From Trochalopteron elliotii (taxonomy: Eukaryota > Chordata > Aves > Passeriformes > Leiothrichidae): 64,000 bases of DNA. The stretch's first letter is position 1. Each line of letters opens with the position of its first letter. Below are positions 32,101-44,825 of this stretch, piece by piece. The notes under the pieces were generated by a model. That model made no database searches. It was not told where the DNA came from and saw only the letters and a program-made list of their open reading frames with translations. A program made the translations under genes and the position numbers. The DNA is taken from the NCBI GenBank assembly GCA_024734555.1, contig JANPWX010000151.1, positions 839,311-903,310 of the forward strand. The letters are read 5' to 3'.

Positions 32101-35100
32101 TTTCTGCCAGGCCATGGAAGAACTGGTGGATGCTGGCCTGGTAAAAGCCATTGGAATCTCTAACTTCAACCATGAGCAGATTGAAAGGATCTTGAACAAG
32201 CCAGGGCTGAAGTACAAACCTGCAACTAATCAGGTAAGCTGCAGAGTGGCAGAGGCAAATGTTTGGTGGTGGTCTTTTTGGTGTGGTCCTTTGTTGTGGG
32301 GTTTTTGTAAAGAAAATTACAAAGATCTTGCTTTGAAAGAGAGGCTGAAGTAGACAGTACATATTCTTCAGTTTCACTCTCCAGCTGCTTCTGGATGCCA
32401 AGGTGCTGGATTTTTTATGGGCTCTGTGCCACTGCTTAGGAATCTGGCAATGGGCAGCTCCAGAATCCCTCCTTGTAGGAGGAAAGGAGAGGGAACTCAG
32501 ATGAACTCTAAGAACTTCCTTGCAGTAGAGCAAGACTTGGTGTATGTATATTTAGAGAATTAGATGATGTTTCCATGACACTTCTGTGGAGAAGCCAGAT
32601 CCTGATGCTGATGACTGAGGGAATTGATCAGGAATATGTTTTATGGGGTCAAGACTTAATGAGGGTTAGGAGGAAATGGAGTTGCAGGGCAGGTGATAGA
32701 GTAGAAGTTGTACAGACAGCACTTGGATGAAATCTTAGGAAAGTTCAGGTGGCAGGAGACCCTGAGAGATGATCTGCTCAGAGGAGCATTAGCCCTGAGA
32801 TCAGACCAGGCTGTCCAGGGCTTTATCCATCTTGAAAAAACTGTGAGGATGGAGAGTGTGCTCTGCTCCCTGACCCCCTCGAGTGCATGGCAGGGAGAGG
32901 GAGTTCTCCTACATCCAGTCACAACCTCTCTTGTTTTCAGCTTCCACCTCTTGCCTTCCTCCAAGCAGCACTAAAGAGCTTGGCTTGTCTTTGACTGCCC
33001 TCCTTGCAGGTATTGAAAAGCTGCTCCTGTAGGAGGCCTGAAGCCTTCCCTTTCCCAGTACAAGCCCAGCTCCCCAGCTTTTCCCAGTACAGCAGCTTCT
33101 CCAGCCCCTGCCCATCCTGGAGTTTCTCTGCTGAACTGTCAGTGTTTCTGCTTCTGAGGGGAGCTGGGAAGAGGAAAACTCACACAGTACTATAAAGGTG
33201 GTCTGGTGAGGATGAGTAGAGACAAATGATCTCTTCCCTCAATTTTCTGCCTGTGTTCCTGCTGGCTCATGTCCTGCTCAGTCTGTTATGACCCCCCAGG
33301 TCCTTTTTAGCATATTACAGGTAGTCAGGTTCCAGCCTGTGCTATTGCCAGGGGCTTTTCCTTCCCCAGGTGCATGGCTGTGTGTGCAGCCTTGTTAAAT
33401 TCCTTCAGGTTTTTGTTTGCCTGTTGTTTCTGCCTGAATGGGTCCCTCTGAAGTGTCTGTTCTGCTCAGGAGTGTGTTGGCTGGTTGTTGCCCAGTTTGA
33501 TATCACCTTCAGGATTGAAATTATTATAGACTGGCACAATTGCACAAGAGGACAAGTCCCAGGGCGGTCTGTGGGGTTTGTCTAGACTTGACCTTGGCTC
33601 TTATGACATTTGAAGGGCTCTAGTCAATTATTGATACTGGGTTAGTAAAACTGAGTCATTTATTGTGGTAATTGGGCGTTATCAGCCCCAAAGCCCTTTG
33701 AGAAAACTTTGTGTAAGTTTTATATCTTTCAGGATACCTGCCACCCCTCATTGCCACTATCACTGTATGATAATTACCCTGATCTCTGACACAGGGGTCA
33801 CTATCTTGGACCTCTGACATTTGTCAATGCTCTCAAGCTCTAAATGATTATTGATTATAATCAAATTTAGCACAAAGCATTGGGTCCTTAGTCCCTGTCC
33901 CTCCTAAACTACTGCTTATGAAGAAATGCTTGCAGGCCTGAAAGCTGCTTGTTACTAACACTTACCAGTTGGGCTAATAGTGAGAGTGCTTCCTGAAAAC
34001 ACTTTCTCTGTGCAGCTATTTCACATGCAATCCCCTGTCTTTCTTTCATGTCATTCCCATTCTTTAATTGAATGCAACCAGGATGTGTGTTGGTTTCAAT
34101 TGTAGTGAGAAATTAATTTGGCAATGCAGTAATTACATAACAATGATGCTAGTACTTAATTTAAATTCTCAACTTGAGTGCCAGTGGACAGGTGAGGATG
34201 ACTATGCCTTGATAAATTCTACCTATGAAATAGCTGAGAAAACTAGATGTTCTATTACTCTCCAATAGCTGTCTTTCTGCAACTGCTGAAGCAAAACAAA
34301 TATGTATAATATGTCCTAAAAATGGAGCTCTCTGCTCTGTTTAATATTCCAGCATGTCTCAGAGGGGAAACAGGCATGCAGGCCTCTGATAACAGCAGGC
34401 AGCAAGAACCATAAATAAAGTGTTGGAGGCTGTAAACTGATTCCATGTTTTGCACTGCCTTGCTCCACCTGCCAGCAGCACAAGTTTCCAGGGGCTGCCC
34501 TCAGAGTGCAGCTGCAGGAGGCTCAAATGGCAGCTCAGCCCAAAGGGCTTCTTGCTGTTGCCTGCTGGAGGAAAAGTAGTGCTCCCTGGTGTGCAGCTAT
34601 CCTGCAAGTCCCTCTGTGCAAAGTATCAAATAGTCATGCTCATTCACTGCCTCCTGGCACGTGAACAGCTCCTGTTCCATACTCCTTATCTGTGCATTTC
34701 CCTGCCAGAGCACAGAGCCACTGTTAAGGAGTCTGTGTTCCATTATGCAACTACTCCCATGGCAGCTCATGCTGAGTGCACGTGTGTTTGTAAAAGGTCT
34801 GGAATGGGCAGTGGGCTGAAGGGCTGCAATCTATAGCAGGCAATCATTTTAAACACTTTCAGATTAGAGGTGTTTAGTGTGAGTATTGACACAAAGCAAA
34901 TAAAGACTGATGAGCAGTGCTGACCTTGGGGTTAATTGGGTAGCTGTAAAAAAATATTATGGCGTGTTTAATTAGGGGTGAAAGGGGAACTTTGTGCTTT
35001 TCTGGTCTGCAGTCCTCTTGCTATGATTTTACAGCTCTCCTAGGTGTGCATTTTACTGTCCCATTGAAGCAATCATGTGCCTGGTCACCCATATGCTGGA

Positions 35101-37902
35101 GATGATTTGGATCAGCAGAGTTTTTATTGAAGAGTTTTGTCACAGTCCTTGGACCCTTCACTGCAAGGAGAGATACTATAAAGAGTAGAAAGGGTGTGGG
35201 GCATAGAGAAAATAAAGACTATATAATATTGCTTAGAGCCTGAGTTAGCACAAAAATCAGCCTTTGATTGAAAATCCCTGGAACATGTTAAAGCAGTTAA
35301 GTCACTGTCAGTCTCTATACTTCTATGTTTGCAGGTGGAGTGTCATCCATACCTTACCCAGGAGAAGCTGATCAAGTACTGCCACTCCAAAGGGATTTCT
35401 GTGACAGCCTACAGCCCCCTTGGCTCTCCTGACAGACCCTGGTGAGATTGCTGTGCCAGGGAGCTGCTGTGGGTTATTCTGGAAGCACTGACACTACATG
35501 TGCAGCATTCATTTCTCATCCAGATCTTTACTAGGTTGGACCTGTGGAGATTTCTTGCCATTTATTTGTTTTCTCTGTGCAGGGCTAAGCCTGAGGATCC
35601 TTCCCTTCTGGATGACCCCAAGATCAAAGAGATTGCAGCCAGGCACAACAAAACCACAGCACAGGTGGGTAGGTGCCAGAGTATCCCTTCCTCCTTCCTG
35701 TAGCCCAGCATGAAGGACAGCTCATGACAATGCAGAGGACAGGCTGGCTCTTCATTCCTGTCACCTGTGGTGTTAGGTGGCAGTGCAGGTTTGTTCCTTA
35801 TGTGGCCTTCTGTGCTTGCCAGGGTGCTCTGGTCATCACCAGAAACATTTTCTTGACTCATCCTCAGATGCTGCCACGTTTGTCTTCCCATCTCAAGTCC
35901 TGTTGCAAAGAGGGGAACATTTGAATAGCCTGCTCAAAATCTGGGTGAGCAGGAAAGGAATTGAGTGTCACTAAATTTCAGGGGAGAGGAGAAAGGAAGC
36001 CTTGTGGGATTCCACCACTCCTCTACGTGCAGCTTCAGGAAGTGCTGCTTAGAATTCAGCCATCATTTGAAGAGCAGCTCCGAAGAGTGGGTTAATTCTG
36101 CTGAATTGTAACTGCTCAAACAGGCCCTGCCTGCCATGGAGCAAGAGCCATGCCCTGTCTGATGCAGTGATGTGCCTCTTGCAGGTTCTCATTCGCTTCC
36201 ACATCCAGAGGAATGTGATTGTGATCCCCAAATCTGTCACCCCGCAGCGCATCGTGGAGAACTTCCAGGTGAGTCTTCAGGAGTGTCCAGGGATGCCTTG
36301 GCTTCTCCCTGCACAGCAGGCAGTGATCCTTTGCCACCCTTCCCAGGTGCTCTCCACAAGAGGACTGGGCTTTTTCTCCGTGTGTTTACCCACAGTCTCC
36401 TGAGGGTTGAATTTAAGATCACAGTGGGAGAGCAGGAGCAACCAAAGCTTTGGGAAACACCATGTCCTGATAATCTCAGCAGCCACATGGATTCTTCCTG
36501 TTCTGTGTCATGTGAATGAGTCATTTGACAGCTTATTTGGGGTCTGAGTGCCCCAAGTGTGCAGTAGCACACCCCAAAAAACTTCTGTAAAGCAAGCACT
36601 TTTAAGGAAATAGTCCTGGTGTCCACAAGCCACGTTGCTGTTCTTGATTCAGTGATCCTGGACTGGACCCAGTATTAGGATTTTGCTTCCAAATCCTCAG
36701 TGGCTTTAGGTGGAATATGGAGGTCTTGCAGCTGCTACTTTGGCACAGCACAGAAAGATGCATCCTTCACAAGTGGAAGGTGAAGGCATTCTGCTGCACA
36801 GTGCCCCCCAAACTTCTTAAAACAGCTGGCATGTGTAACTGCAACTTGAGATTTTGTAATTCCTGCCTCTCCCACTCCAACTAAAGGCTCAGCAATCCAG
36901 AGTCACGTCTTTGTCCTTTCCCTTCATGAAGCAGTCACTTCCAACAAGTACCCTACCCTGTGGACTTGTTCTTTAATTCTGTGATTTTTTTTCTTAACTC
37001 TTTTTTTTTGCTCACAAGCACTGATTTGTTCAAAGAGGTGATTTCTGGCTTTTTCTCCTGTTAGGTGTTTGACTTTGAATTGACTAAAGAGGAGATGGCA
37101 ACTATTCTCAGCTTTAATAGAAACTGGAGAGCCTGTGAAATGATGATGTAAGTGACACTTCTTTTTCTTTAAGCTATTAAGTTATCACATAGTTCAGTAA
37201 ATGAAGTTACAGGTGATAGTCTTGGCTGAATTTCAGGGTATGCAAACTCAGTTTTCAGGGGATCATCTTCAAAATAACTTTCAAGAGTAAGATTTTTATT
37301 TTTTAAAACATGATGAGCATTGAGCAAACTTCAGTCATCAGGAAACTCTTTGGAGCTGGAATTGCAACAGAAGGCTTTTTAGTAATTTTTTGTCCATATT
37401 GGAGGAATGAGCACGATACAGACTTAAAGCACCACAAGCAAAGCTAATCAAGATTTTGTCTTTTTTCCTCATCACTTTTAAGTACATTACAGAATCAGTG
37501 TGTTCTTCAGGAGTTGTTGGGAAGATGAACATTCAAAATATAATGTGAGGATTTGCAACTTGGAAGCATAGATCCAGATATAAAATCTTTTTTGGAAGGC
37601 TGCAAAAAAATTATTCCTGTCAATAAGCAGCAAAACCTTGACTTAGCTGTCTACACAGCACCTCTAGGTCCCATCACCTAAACAGGAGAAGGCACTCAAC
37701 CTTTTTGTTCAGAAATGCAGCATGTCACCAAGGAAAAGAGAAGCAGGCTTTGCTTTTTGTACAGTTAATCTCTTCCCTTGGTGGTTCTCTGAAGTGGTTA
37801 CAGCTGCAGGACAATGTCTTTGGGAGCTGAGATAATCTTTGCTTTTTGGTTTCCTCCAGGTGCAAAACTCACAAGGGCTACCCTTTCAATGCAGAATACT
37901 GA
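29177..37902 (+). CDS. AKR1B-like aldo-keto reductase copy 4
   Basis: Ten exons: 29177-29242, 29487-29654, 30115-30231, 31531-31608, 32111-32233, 35335-35441, 35583-35664, 36185-36268, 37065-37147, 37860-37902. The frame is open, giving 316 residues, the standard AKR1B length. The start (ATCATGG) opens [26 protein letters not shown] sequence, the most canonical N-terminus in the cluster. Asp44, Tyr49, Lys78 and His111 are present, as are [26 protein letters not shown] and the NADPH phosphate loop [14 protein letters not shown]. The C-terminal loop [14 protein letters not shown] carries the two cysteines equivalent to human Cys298 and Cys303. It should reduce aldehydes and ketones in the cytosol using NADPH. 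Intron 5 is 3.1 kb, against 0.45-1.1 kb in copies 1-3, and contains CR1 debris. Of the five copies this one looks most like a regular working aldose reductase-like enzyme. Confidence 0.94.
31942..32080. repeat. AT/AC microsatellite in intron 4 of copy 4
   Basis: Irregular TATATA, CACACA and GATATAGA units end about 30 bp before exon 5. No comparable tract is present in the other copies. Confidence 0.85.
32790..33480 (-). mobile_element. Old CR1 LINE remnant in intron 5 of copy 4
   Basis: In plus-strand order I recognise degraded CR1 3' region landmarks read antisense: CAGGCTGTCCAGGGCTTTATC, then GGTATTGAAAAGCTGCTCCT, CAGCTTCTCCAGCCCCTGCC, CTGGCTCATGTCCTGCTCAG and CCCCCCAGGTCCTTTTTA. The order fits a minus-strand CR1 insertion. 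Divergence is high and no ORF survives. It explains part of the unusual length of this intron. Confidence 0.6.
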
Positions 37903-38465
37903 AGATGGTTTCCTGCCTTTCTCCAGGCTTCCCAGCTGTGCTTCTGCTGTTGCCTCTGAGTTGTCTGTGTAGCTTTTTCACTGCACCAGGCACCCCTCCA
38001 CACCCCCATTTTTTTGGGTTTTTTTCCCCACAAAGATGCAGTATATGTACTTGGTGACTGTGCTGTTTTCTTTTTTTGGAAGAAGGAAATGCTGAAATGG
38101 TTCTGAAGAGCACAGTGTGTGTGGACTGGTAGATTTTCTTTGCCCAATAGCAAGTCTGGAATTGGTAAGCAGGAATCATTGAGCAAGTGTGAGCAGTCAC
38201 TTTGATTTTGGAATACTGTGATTTGGAGCTGGTGATTATTGTTGTCTGGAAGGACCAGGATATTGGCAGATGTTGCATAATGAGGTCTGCTGGGTTTTTT
38301 TCTGATTACTTTTGGGGTTGATTTTGTTTCTTTGTAACACTCTATACCTTCTTTTTCTCTCTAATTGGAAGTGTAAGTTGATTTCTAAGTTATTTCTACA
38401 TGGGTAGCTCTTGGAAAAGTGTATAGATCCTGGTTTCTTGGTGACTTAAAAGCTGTTTTGCTTAA

Positions 38466-38471
38466 AATAAA
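38466..38471 (+). terminator. Poly(A) signal candidate of AKR copy 4
   Basis: AATAAA lies 564 bp after the stop codon. The distance is similar to that in copy 2 (556 bp), in line with the shared 3' UTR of these two genes. Confidence 0.5.
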
Positions 38472-41400
38472 ATACAGTTTCATTACTGTGTGTAATGAGA
38501 TGGTTATTTCAGCAGTGCTCTAATGGTGCTAATGCTGGAGCAGCTGTATAATGTCAGCTGTCTCTAGAGATTACACAAAAGCAAGGAAAATTACCATCCC
38601 CCACAAAATCATCTGTTGATGTTGACTTCTTATGTCTTCTTACTTCTTCTGGGAGCTGCCTGCTGTTCTCATGGCTGAACTTGTGGCCAAGGAGTCTGTT
38701 TGTGCCTCTCTTTAAATAGAACTGTTTTGGTTCTGGCCACCAATGCAGTCATGTTCAATTCAGTTTTTGTTTTCCTGAGGTGATAGTATACTTTTGCTAG
38801 TAGAAAACTTCTTCCACTGAAGACTTGAAGCCTGCACAGAATCTTGTGGGATTGCTTTAATGAGCAGTAAAAAAACTTTCCCTCTCCAGCAGGGAGCACA
38901 TGATGCAGGAAGGAATTCTGTGCTTGTACAAGATACCATTAGCAAATATAGTAAAAATTGGGGCTTTTTTCATGGGTTTTTCACAAGAGAATCCTGTGTC
39001 ACTGAGCTAGCAGATCAGAAAATGCTTTGTTCAGGGAGCACAGAAAAATAGGCTGATAATGAGCTTGTGAGATGTTTGTGCTTTCTGGTTTTTACAGTCC
39101 TTGCACGTTGAGGTTTTAAAGCTGTTGCCACCTGAGAGCTGCTCAAGACTCTTCACAAAATGCATTTGGGCACTGGTAAAAGCAGTGGCCAGTGTTGGGT
39201 GGTTTCCTTGCATATTCCTGTGAGGGTTTTTTAGAAGTCTGAGTAGATCTGGGATGTGAGGAGGTTAAGACCTGGCAGAAAGGGGGTTCTCTCTGAACAG
39301 ATGGAAGGAGGGAGACACCAGGGCTGTTAATGCATAACCAATCTAAATCATAAATGCAGGATTGCAATTCCATAATTGTGTAGCAAACCTTAAAGTGAGC
39401 TTGGCCAGGTTAAAATGTAACATGAAGGCAAGTTGGTAGCAAAGTGTTTGTGAAATAGGTGGTTTGTTTCCTGGTCCTGATCAAAAGGAGTCTGATTAAG
39501 GAGTCCTACTAATGAAAAGTACCCCAAAAATCTGCTTTCTCAATGTAATGGTTAGTATTTATTAGAAAAGTTTTTAAAGTCTTTTTAAACATCTTTCCAG
39601 TAATGCTGAGAGCAGAATTAGCATGCAACACGTTTTTGGTCACAATGATTTACTAATAAGCTGAGCAGACAACATTGAGTTAATTTAAAATAGGAGGAGG
39701 AGAGGATCAGTGTCTGACTTGAAGCAATGTGCTCCTCTAATGCTGATTCTTTTAATATAAACTGATTATAAATCACTTTAAATTCTGGCCTTAAAAGCAT
39801 GTACAGAAAGCTTCAGCTTTGTGAGTGTTTTTGGGAATCTCTAATGTGATAAACAAAAGCCCTGAGGCATCTAAAAAAGCCAGAGGTGCTGTGGCAGAAA
39901 ACTGTTTGGGGCAATGTTGACTGGCTTGCAAATAACATTTTTTTTTTGTGACAAGTGTGTTCTGGCAAGGAGTTACATTGAGGGTCAGGGTTTCCAAAAT
40001 AGTACAGCAGGTTCTGTTAGCTTCCTCTGTTGTCATTTCACTGTAACTTTCTGACAGTTTGTGCCTGAAATTTTCCATGCTGGCAGTAGGAATTTTCCTG
40101 GAGACGACTCGGAAGACAAGGCTGCTGCAGAGCCGAGGGGAGAGCAGCGAGCCCTGGGGGTGGAGTGACATTGTAACAGGCTTCTCTCTGTGTTCCACTG
40201 CGTGACTTAGTGGGAAGGAATTCGGGAAAAGGGTCGTTCTGGGACACAGTGCAGCACTTCAGCCGGCAGAGGGCTTGGATTGAAGCGTCAGTGGGAATAG
40301 AGGGGAAGAAAGGAGCACCTGAGTGCCGGGGTGATGATGCACAAGCTACGGAAGGCAGGGGAAAGGAGTGTCAGGAAACACTGTCACCTTTAAATGGTTT
40401 TGGGTAGATGTAATTGAAGCTGAGATAGACGAAGAGGCAGGCCTCCTTTAGGCTAGGCTGATCCAGGAATTGTTACAGTAAAATACAGTCTGTTGTACCC
40501 CCCGTGCTTGTGCCACACTCTCTGCCTACAAGAGCTGAGATTTCCTTTCATCTCCTAAAAGGTGAAGTGGAGAGATCAAAGAGCTCCATATCCGGAGCTC
40601 AGCATTCCTGCTAACTGAGCTCTTCCTGCTGCAACTGTTCACAGCATTTGTTTTTGTGTTGTGATTTGACAGATCTCTGGGTTTCTGATCAAAGGCATTT
40701 TTTAAGGACAAATACAGTCTTGTAGCTCTTCCAGTGGAAAAAAAGCTGGTTGTGTTTTGTTTTGTGTTCTTAATTTAAGAACTTGTAGTTCAGCTCCACC
40801 TTGTCAGCCTCTTCCTAGACATTCTGGGGACTCTGCTGCAGCAGCTGAGCTGGTGTGATACTGTAGCACACCCTGGGAAGAGGATTTCCAGCCTACAGGA
40901 AAGAAAAAGGGGAAAAAAAACTGTGTCCTTGAAACTGGCAAAGTCAGATCTTGCACAAAATTAGTTTCACTTGCAGCTGCACTCATTGTTCTGGGTGATG
41001 CCAGGTTAGCAGGCCCTTATTTCATGTTTAAAAGAAAATGGCTCTCACAGGACAGATCATTTACATGGCAGCAAAGAATGATGGTGAACTGATTTATCAG
41101 GGAAAACAGGTAGAGAAAATCAGCAATTATCTCATTAGAGAAGGCAAGGTGCTGTTTTTTGCAAGGTTTTTTTTTTTTTGTGTAGTAGAAAATACAAGAA
41201 GTATTTGGATTGGGATCTTGCTGGTAGAAGGTAGGACAGTACAGACAGTCTGACAGGCACAGCATGCTTGTTTCAGTTGCAGTTGATGTAGTTCTGAGAG
41301 AAAATAGCTTTATTTCTGCTATTGGAACACAAATACACAGGCCTGCCTGGCTGGAATCACTTCTCATATGATGCTCTCTAATTTGGTGTTTGCTTCCCTC

Positions 41401-41965
41401 AGGGAACAAGGAGACAGGACCTCTCCTCTTGCTGAGCTCATGAGGCTGGACAAATGCTATGGAATGCACTTGTTTCAGTGTTGTGAAAACTGGGGCACAG
41501 GAAACTACTGGAAAAGTAAATCCTGTCTCTGGATTTTAATCTGTATTCACTCTGTTGAAGATACTCCAGATTTCTGGTTGTCTCTTGCTTAACTGGGGCA
41601 CAGAACAATTAACTTGGGACAAATTATTTTCATTTCAATCACTTAATACTCCCTTAGAGTGTCATCTACAAACTGTCAGTAACTATTTGTCATTTCTGCC
41701 TTGTCCTTGGATTCTTTAAAAGTGCAGAGCCCTGTCTTATTCTGGCAGGACCTTGTTTATTTTAGCTGTGAGTCAGCTCTTAAAACTGTTAAATAGGCCA
41801 CGTTGCTCTTGCATTTGGACTTGTTAAAGTTACAGGACCACTAGTGCAAACATCTGCAAAACTCCATACTTTTTTCAAATTCTTAAGGAAAAAAATAGAA
41901 GCTGAATGCAAAATTAAGCTTTTCCAAACTGAAACAGGCCTGATGGCAAAGCAGCTGGTAGTTGC

Positions 41966-42265
41966 TCATAAGAACAGCTGAACTGAATCAGACTGAATAT
42001 CTACATATTGCAGCATCTTGTCTCCAGCTGTGGTCAAAATGAGTTGCTGAAGATGAGTAAGTTGAGCATTGCAGAGTGTTATTTAAATATTCTGACAGCA
42101 GTTTTTGTTCCTTTATGCTTAACAGCCATCAGTTACCTCTTTGTTCAGTCACCTTCTGAATCTGTTATGTTCCAAGGGAACGATGCATTACACTCAGTTT
42201 GTGAAGAATTGCCATCTCTTATTTATCTCAGGCTGATTTGCTGATAGATTCATTTGATTCTACTG
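41966..42265 (-). mobile_element. Ancient CR1-type LINE fragment
   Basis: It begins CATAAGAACAGCTGAACTGA and continues with ATCAGACTGAAT, GCATCTTGTCTCCAGCTGTGG and, about 200 bp on, TTTGTGAAGAATTGCC and CTTATTTATCTCAGGCTGAT. These correspond in order to the antisense of the ancient reptile/bird CR1 3' end (the AAGAAC...GGTCAGACC family). It is highly diverged and non-coding. Confidence 0.5.
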
Positions 42266-43194
42266 GTTTTTACAGTGGGGGAAATAACAACTGCTCTATT
42301 TCCAGTCACACTTTGCAAGCTGCTCCAGCTGTGCTAAACATCTGGCACAGCTCCTTGTACTGGTGTCAGGTCAAGGGAAGTCTTAAGTCTACTTAATTGC
42401 CATCTGTATAAATTATTCTAAGGTCATTGATTATCCTAATCAGCCTTCTGTAAGTCTTATTTTAAGATTCAGAGGAAGGCAAGGACCAGCACTTCTTGTG
42501 CAGGATTGCATCCAAAAATTTAATGAAATAGGTTTGTATCTGACTGCCTTTGGCTTCTCATTCAGTTTCCTTTTGAACAATGTTGAGCTCAATATCAGAG
42601 AGCTTGGAATTACAGCAGCCAGAAAACTTGAGCAGCAATGATCAGCAAAGAGTTTTGGATTTTCACCTGTTTTCCCTCCAAAACACGCACATAACATTTT
42701 AGTTTTTCCACCCAGCCCCTTTGGAACTTTTCATGAGGCTTGACTCTACCAGAAAGGATGAACTCCACAATAAAAAGCTGCAGTCATGGGACAGCACGTT
42801 GTGATACAAAGACAAAATGCTGAGCCAAGGTGTTCTCATTTCACTGGGCTCACTGGCACAGATAATGTTGCTGCTGACGAGGAAGGATGTGTGAGTGGGT
42901 TTGGTGTAAGAGCACTGCTGCACAGCTGGTAGAAACTGAAAATCAGTTTGGGATACTAGAAACCTTTCCATGCAGCTCCTGGCAGCAGGCTCAGGGCTCT
43001 GCTTGCTGTGAGGCAGCAACTCTCTTCTTGTAAATAAAGCTGTGGCTCTGCTGCAAAACAGGGGGGCTTTTTTTCCCAGTAAGTGACACCACCCAAATTC
43101 TTCTCCTTTTACCTTTACCAAAGTCTCTGCAGCTGAAAAAGATCTATTGTCTCTGAAACAAATGCACAATCTCTGGCTTCTAACTTGTTTTGAA

Positions 43195-43290
43195 TTTTGT
43201 ACTATTATATGGCTACTGTGATCATCTAGTCTGACTTCCTGCCTGCCACAGTCTATAAACATCCTGGAAATAGCTTCAAGTCTGATAGCT
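43195..43290 (-). mobile_element. Possible ancient CR1 fragment
   Basis: ACTGTGATCATCTAGTCTGA followed by CTTCCTGCCTGCCACAG resembles the antisense 3' end of another old CR1 lineage (GATCATCTAGTCTGACCTCC type). Only about 90 bp can be followed. Confidence 0.4.
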
Positions 43291-44536
43291 GTGATTAAAC
43301 TGGAATGTGGTTAGAAAATTCCTACAAAGTAGAGAATATTTCAAGACTTCAGTGGGTATTGCTGCTACTGCTGCTGTAGATTGACAATCCCAGGCTGAAT
43401 TCCTGGGAGCAGAGCACTTCCCAGAGTTCACTTTCTAATTGCATCTAGGATGATATCCTGCAACTGGCCTTTTAAATGTAGCATGTTCAAGAGGAGAAAA
43501 AGAGAGAATGCCCATTACAGGCACCTTCCTGTCCCCATCACTGCATTAGATCTGTTCAGTGTCCATTCCTGATAGATTTTTTTCAGACCTTTTTCTTTAG
43601 AAGAGTTGCTGTAGGAAATCAAATTTGATGGGAATTCACTCTCATTTCTGGGGCACCTATTATTTTAAACATCTTGGAAAAGTCTGAAGTAGCTCAAAGA
43701 TATCCCATCATTTCCTTTATCAACTGCATAGAAAGTCAGTAGGAAAAGAAGTGTGTATCCTAGTCCTGAACCTTAATTACACAATTGTCCTTCTCTCTGC
43801 ATGCAATGCTGAGCCTCATTGTTCTTATCCTGGGCTGCAAGAGCCTAAAGCAAATACAGTCAAGTGTTAGAGTTTAGGGGCAAGTCTTGATTAACAGACA
43901 CCTCATTAAAACACCAGCATGGGCTCCAGCAGCACTGACTTAATTTTTTTTTAACCAGAGACATCCTTTAAGTCAAAAGACAAGCAAACAGTACCTAAGG
44001 AACAGTGCAGGAGAGTGAAAATCTGCTGTTGGCTTCTGTGAAAGCTGCCCAGCTTTTCTGCTTGCTAAATATGACAGTTGCCAAACAAAATAATTCCTGT
44101 GTGTCTCCTTTATCAGACTTGGGATTTTCTAGGAGAGATTCACAGTCTCAACTGCAGCCTTTCTACTGATAAAGGCAGTATTTATATACTCTTGCAGATA
44201 TTGTAAACCAAACATACAAATCTCCTAGTAGTTTATTAGTTTTTAGCAGTTCATAAATAGGAAACCTCATTAAGAAAAGAACTCCTGAATTGTAATTTAG
44301 CAGTGTCCTCTGAAGAGCTTTCAGTCTGTTACACTGAAATTCCTGAACTCAGCATCTCAAGCCATTGAGATCTTCTGATGTTAAATGGATTGTCTTGTAC
44401 TGATGATTAAAAGATAGTGTATGTATTGGCCTTTGGTCCAAAAGTATAACTAATCAGAGAATTTAAATTTTCTCTAAATTTTATCAGGATTTATAGTTAT
44501 GACAAAGACTGCTTTTCCCTTATCCCAATATATGGG

Positions 44537-44542
44537 TTTATT
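44537..44542 (-). terminator. Poly(A) signal candidate of AKR copy 5
   Basis: TTTATT on the plus strand reads AATAAA on the minus strand, 284 bp beyond the copy 5 stop codon. Confidence 0.45.
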
Positions 44543-44825
44543 AAACTTCATTATCATTACTAAATTAAGAGAGAATATGTATTTTGCTGCAACTGAAAAC
44601 TGTCTTACAAGAGCAGATAAAAGGACTGATACAACTGGTTGATAAAAAGGGAAGCAAAACTATCCATGTTCAAAGATGACCCTTCAGAATGCCTGTGAGT
44701 CACCTTCTCCCATTTTTTAATACATATTCCCCTTCTATCATGAATTAATACACAAACTACTGCAAATTGATTGAAATAACAATAAATGGTCTGGATCCTT
44801 GGAGCATCTGAAGCTGATGTCTGTG

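Larger units (their letters stand above)
37903..44825. other. Convergent intergenic region between AKR copies 4 and 5
   Basis: A 6.9 kb spacer separates the 3' ends of plus-strand copy 4 and minus-strand copy 5. It contains the 3' UTRs, an old CR1 fragment (41966-42265), a likely second one (43195-43290) and a small CpG-richer segment (40095-40340) with no assignable gene. Open frames are short and show no recognisable domains. Confidence 0.55.
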
